A DNA stretch of 64,000 nt from JAPPLB01 sp965204095. Its GTDB lineage: Bacteria > Acidobacteriota > Terriglobia > Bryobacterales > UBA6623. The stretch spans positions 1,302,001 through 1,366,000 of the forward strand of contig OZ241991.1 of NCBI GenBank assembly GCA_965204095.1, read 5' to 3'. This document shows positions 63,175 to 64,000 of this stretch, piece by piece. The position numbers were made by a program, and so were the translations under genes. Position 1 is the stretch's first letter, and the number at the start of each line of letters is the position of its first letter. The notes under the pieces were generated by a model. That model searched no databases, was not told where the DNA came from, and saw only the letters and a program-made list of their open reading frames with translations.

Positions 63175-63762
63175 ATGGCGTTCACGAATGGACTCATCCA
63201 TCCCGAGAACACGGCCTTGGTTGTCGTCGACTTGCAGGAGAAGCTGACGCCTGCCATTAGCGGGATCAACGGTGTGCTCGCCAACACGAAAAAGCTTCTT
63301 CACTTGGCGAAGATCCTTACTCTGAAGACCTTGGTTACGACGCAATACCGGAAGGGGCTTGGCGATACGGTATCGGAGATCGCCCAGCTTTTCGAGACAG
63401 AACCCATTGACAAGATCTGCTTCGGCTGCCTTGGAGACGATATCTTCGAGCGGCAACTGAACGCTGCTTTGCCGAACGGAGGAGCAGTCGTTCTTTGCGG
63501 CATCGAAGCACACATTTGTGTCAACCAGACTGCTCTCGGGGCGCTTGCCAAAGGCTACGGCGTACACGTTGTGGCGGACGCCGTCGGCTCGCGTACGGCA
63601 GAGAACCGGCAGATCGGCATCCAACGCATGCGCGACGCGGGCGCGGTGGTCTCCTCCACCGAGATGGCGATTTACGAGTTGTTGGGCGACAGCCGCCGTC
63701 CTGAGTTCAAACAGATGCTGCCTTATCTCAAGCAGGCCGCGGGAAAGCCGGACGGGCACTAG
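63175..63762 (+). CDS. Isochorismatase-family cysteine hydrolase
   Basis: 195 residues. ALVVVDLQEKLTPAI carries the catalytic Asp, and VVLCGIEAHICVNQTA carries the nucleophile Cys with the preceding Gly-Ile-Glu. Substrates in this family range from isochorismate to nicotinamide and small amides; none is indicated. The start follows the -10 box by 6 bases and the upstream open frame only translates the repeat. The TAG stop (63760-63762) is the CTAG border of the next repeat. Confidence 0.88.
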   Translation: MAFTNGLIHPENTALVVVDLQEKLTPAISGINGVLANTKKLLHLAKILTLKTLVTTQYRKGLGDTVSEIAQLFETEPIDKICFGCLGDDIFERQLNAALPNGGAVVLCGIEAHICVNQTALGALAKGYGVHVVADAVGSRTAENRQIGIQRMRDAGAVVSSTEMAIYELLGDSRRPEFKQMLPYLKQAAGKPDGH

Positions 63763-63943
63763 CCTGCATTTCTCACCACGTGGCGAGGCGAAGTGCGTGA
63801 GAGGGCCGTCAGGATGAGGCGCGCGCCGCTTGGCGCGCGCAGGCATACTTGAACAGTACGTTGAGCACGGCAAGCAAGCGCAACGAAGTCCTGGCGGTCG
63901 TATGGCGTGCTTCGGCCGTCGGGTGGTGAGAAATGCAGGTTAG
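63759..63943 (+). repeat. YTAR repeat, short form, target is a TAG stop codon
   Basis: CTAG at 63759-63762 contains the TAG stop of the isochorismatase-family gene; the right border is TTAG (63940-63943), one base different. The GC hairpin is perfect; the hairpin loop is TGAAC. No gene is visible in the last 57 bases of the window. Confidence 0.92.
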
Positions 63944-64000
63944 TAGGCGTCGCTTCAACGGTCTCGCAAGGTTGACGGCGCAAGCAGGTGGATGGCCTCG

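Overview
The window is a GC-rich chromosomal segment. It most resembles Acidobacteriota of the Solibacter/Bryobacter type: Tat-signal Gfo/Idh/MocA oxidoreductases, carboxypeptidase-regulatory TonB receptors, a PSCyt1-PSCyt2-PSD1 protein paired with a DUF1501 protein, a PmoA-like DUF6807 protein, FG-GAP and PPC-domain secreted proteins. Planctomycetes share several of these families, so the phylum call is inferred from gene content only. No tRNA, rRNA or CRISPR array is visible. Layout: 0.6-5.3 kb, an NtrB/NtrC-type two-component system; 5.8-6.2 kb, an intact antitoxin with a broken VapC toxin; 6.3-10.3 kb, a secreted GH-like protein, a beta-hydroxyacid dehydrogenase and an SDR enzyme; 10.4-12.1 kb, a gene-free block of degenerate repeat modules with two terminator hairpins; 12.1-13.1 kb, a D-2-hydroxyacid dehydrogenase; 13.17-14.14 kb, a compact cargo element with terminal inverted repeats and an 8-bp duplication; 14.2-20.4 kb, a ceramidase-like lipoprotein, aroB-ubiE-hypothetical, FG-GAP lipoprotein and RidA; 20.7 kb, rpmB; 21.4-22.7 kb, a Gfo/Idh oxidoreductase; 23.1-28.5 kb, a metal-handling group (His-rich Cu/Zn permease, ZIP remnant, TonB receptor with very acidic His-rich loops, small Cys/His protein); 28.8-35.5 kb, VOC protein, epimerase-like protein, galU, TPR plus GNAT pair, MpaB-like oxygenase; 35.7-40.1 kb, an overlapping RND/MMPL - LolA-like - outer-membrane barrel operon; 40.3-43.7 kb, dxs and ispH; 44.0-53.4 kb, Asp/Glu racemase-like enzyme, PPC-domain protein, DUF6807 protein, PSD1/DUF1501 pair; 53.5-56.1 kb, an octaheme cytochrome c with a membrane partner; 56.3-61.9 kb, a sugar-type isomerase, Gfo/Idh oxidoreductase and TonB receptor; 63.2-63.8 kb, an isochorismatase-family hydrolase. 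The outstanding feature is a dispersed repeat family with about 16 bounded copies plus fragments in 64 kb. It has no coding capacity. Copies end in the 17-bp inverted repeat CCTGCATTTCTCACCAC and are flanked by YTAR (CTAG, TTAG, CTAA, TTAA). The two flanking tetramers are identical in 11 of 16 copies, as expected of a 4-bp target duplication. The inner sequence can fold into further paired stems and two hairpins. One copy is inserted inside another. At least five copies use the TAG or TAA stop codon of a neighbouring gene as the target tetramer, so insertion leaves the protein unchanged. One copy supplies the start codon of the response regulator, one supplies the -10 box of a gene, and others border a broken vapC and a broken ZIP gene. 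A second, rarer repeat family also starts directly at TAG stop codons. Many genes read from SD-led starts, but several have a -10 box exactly 6 nt before ATG, which suggests leaderless transcripts.
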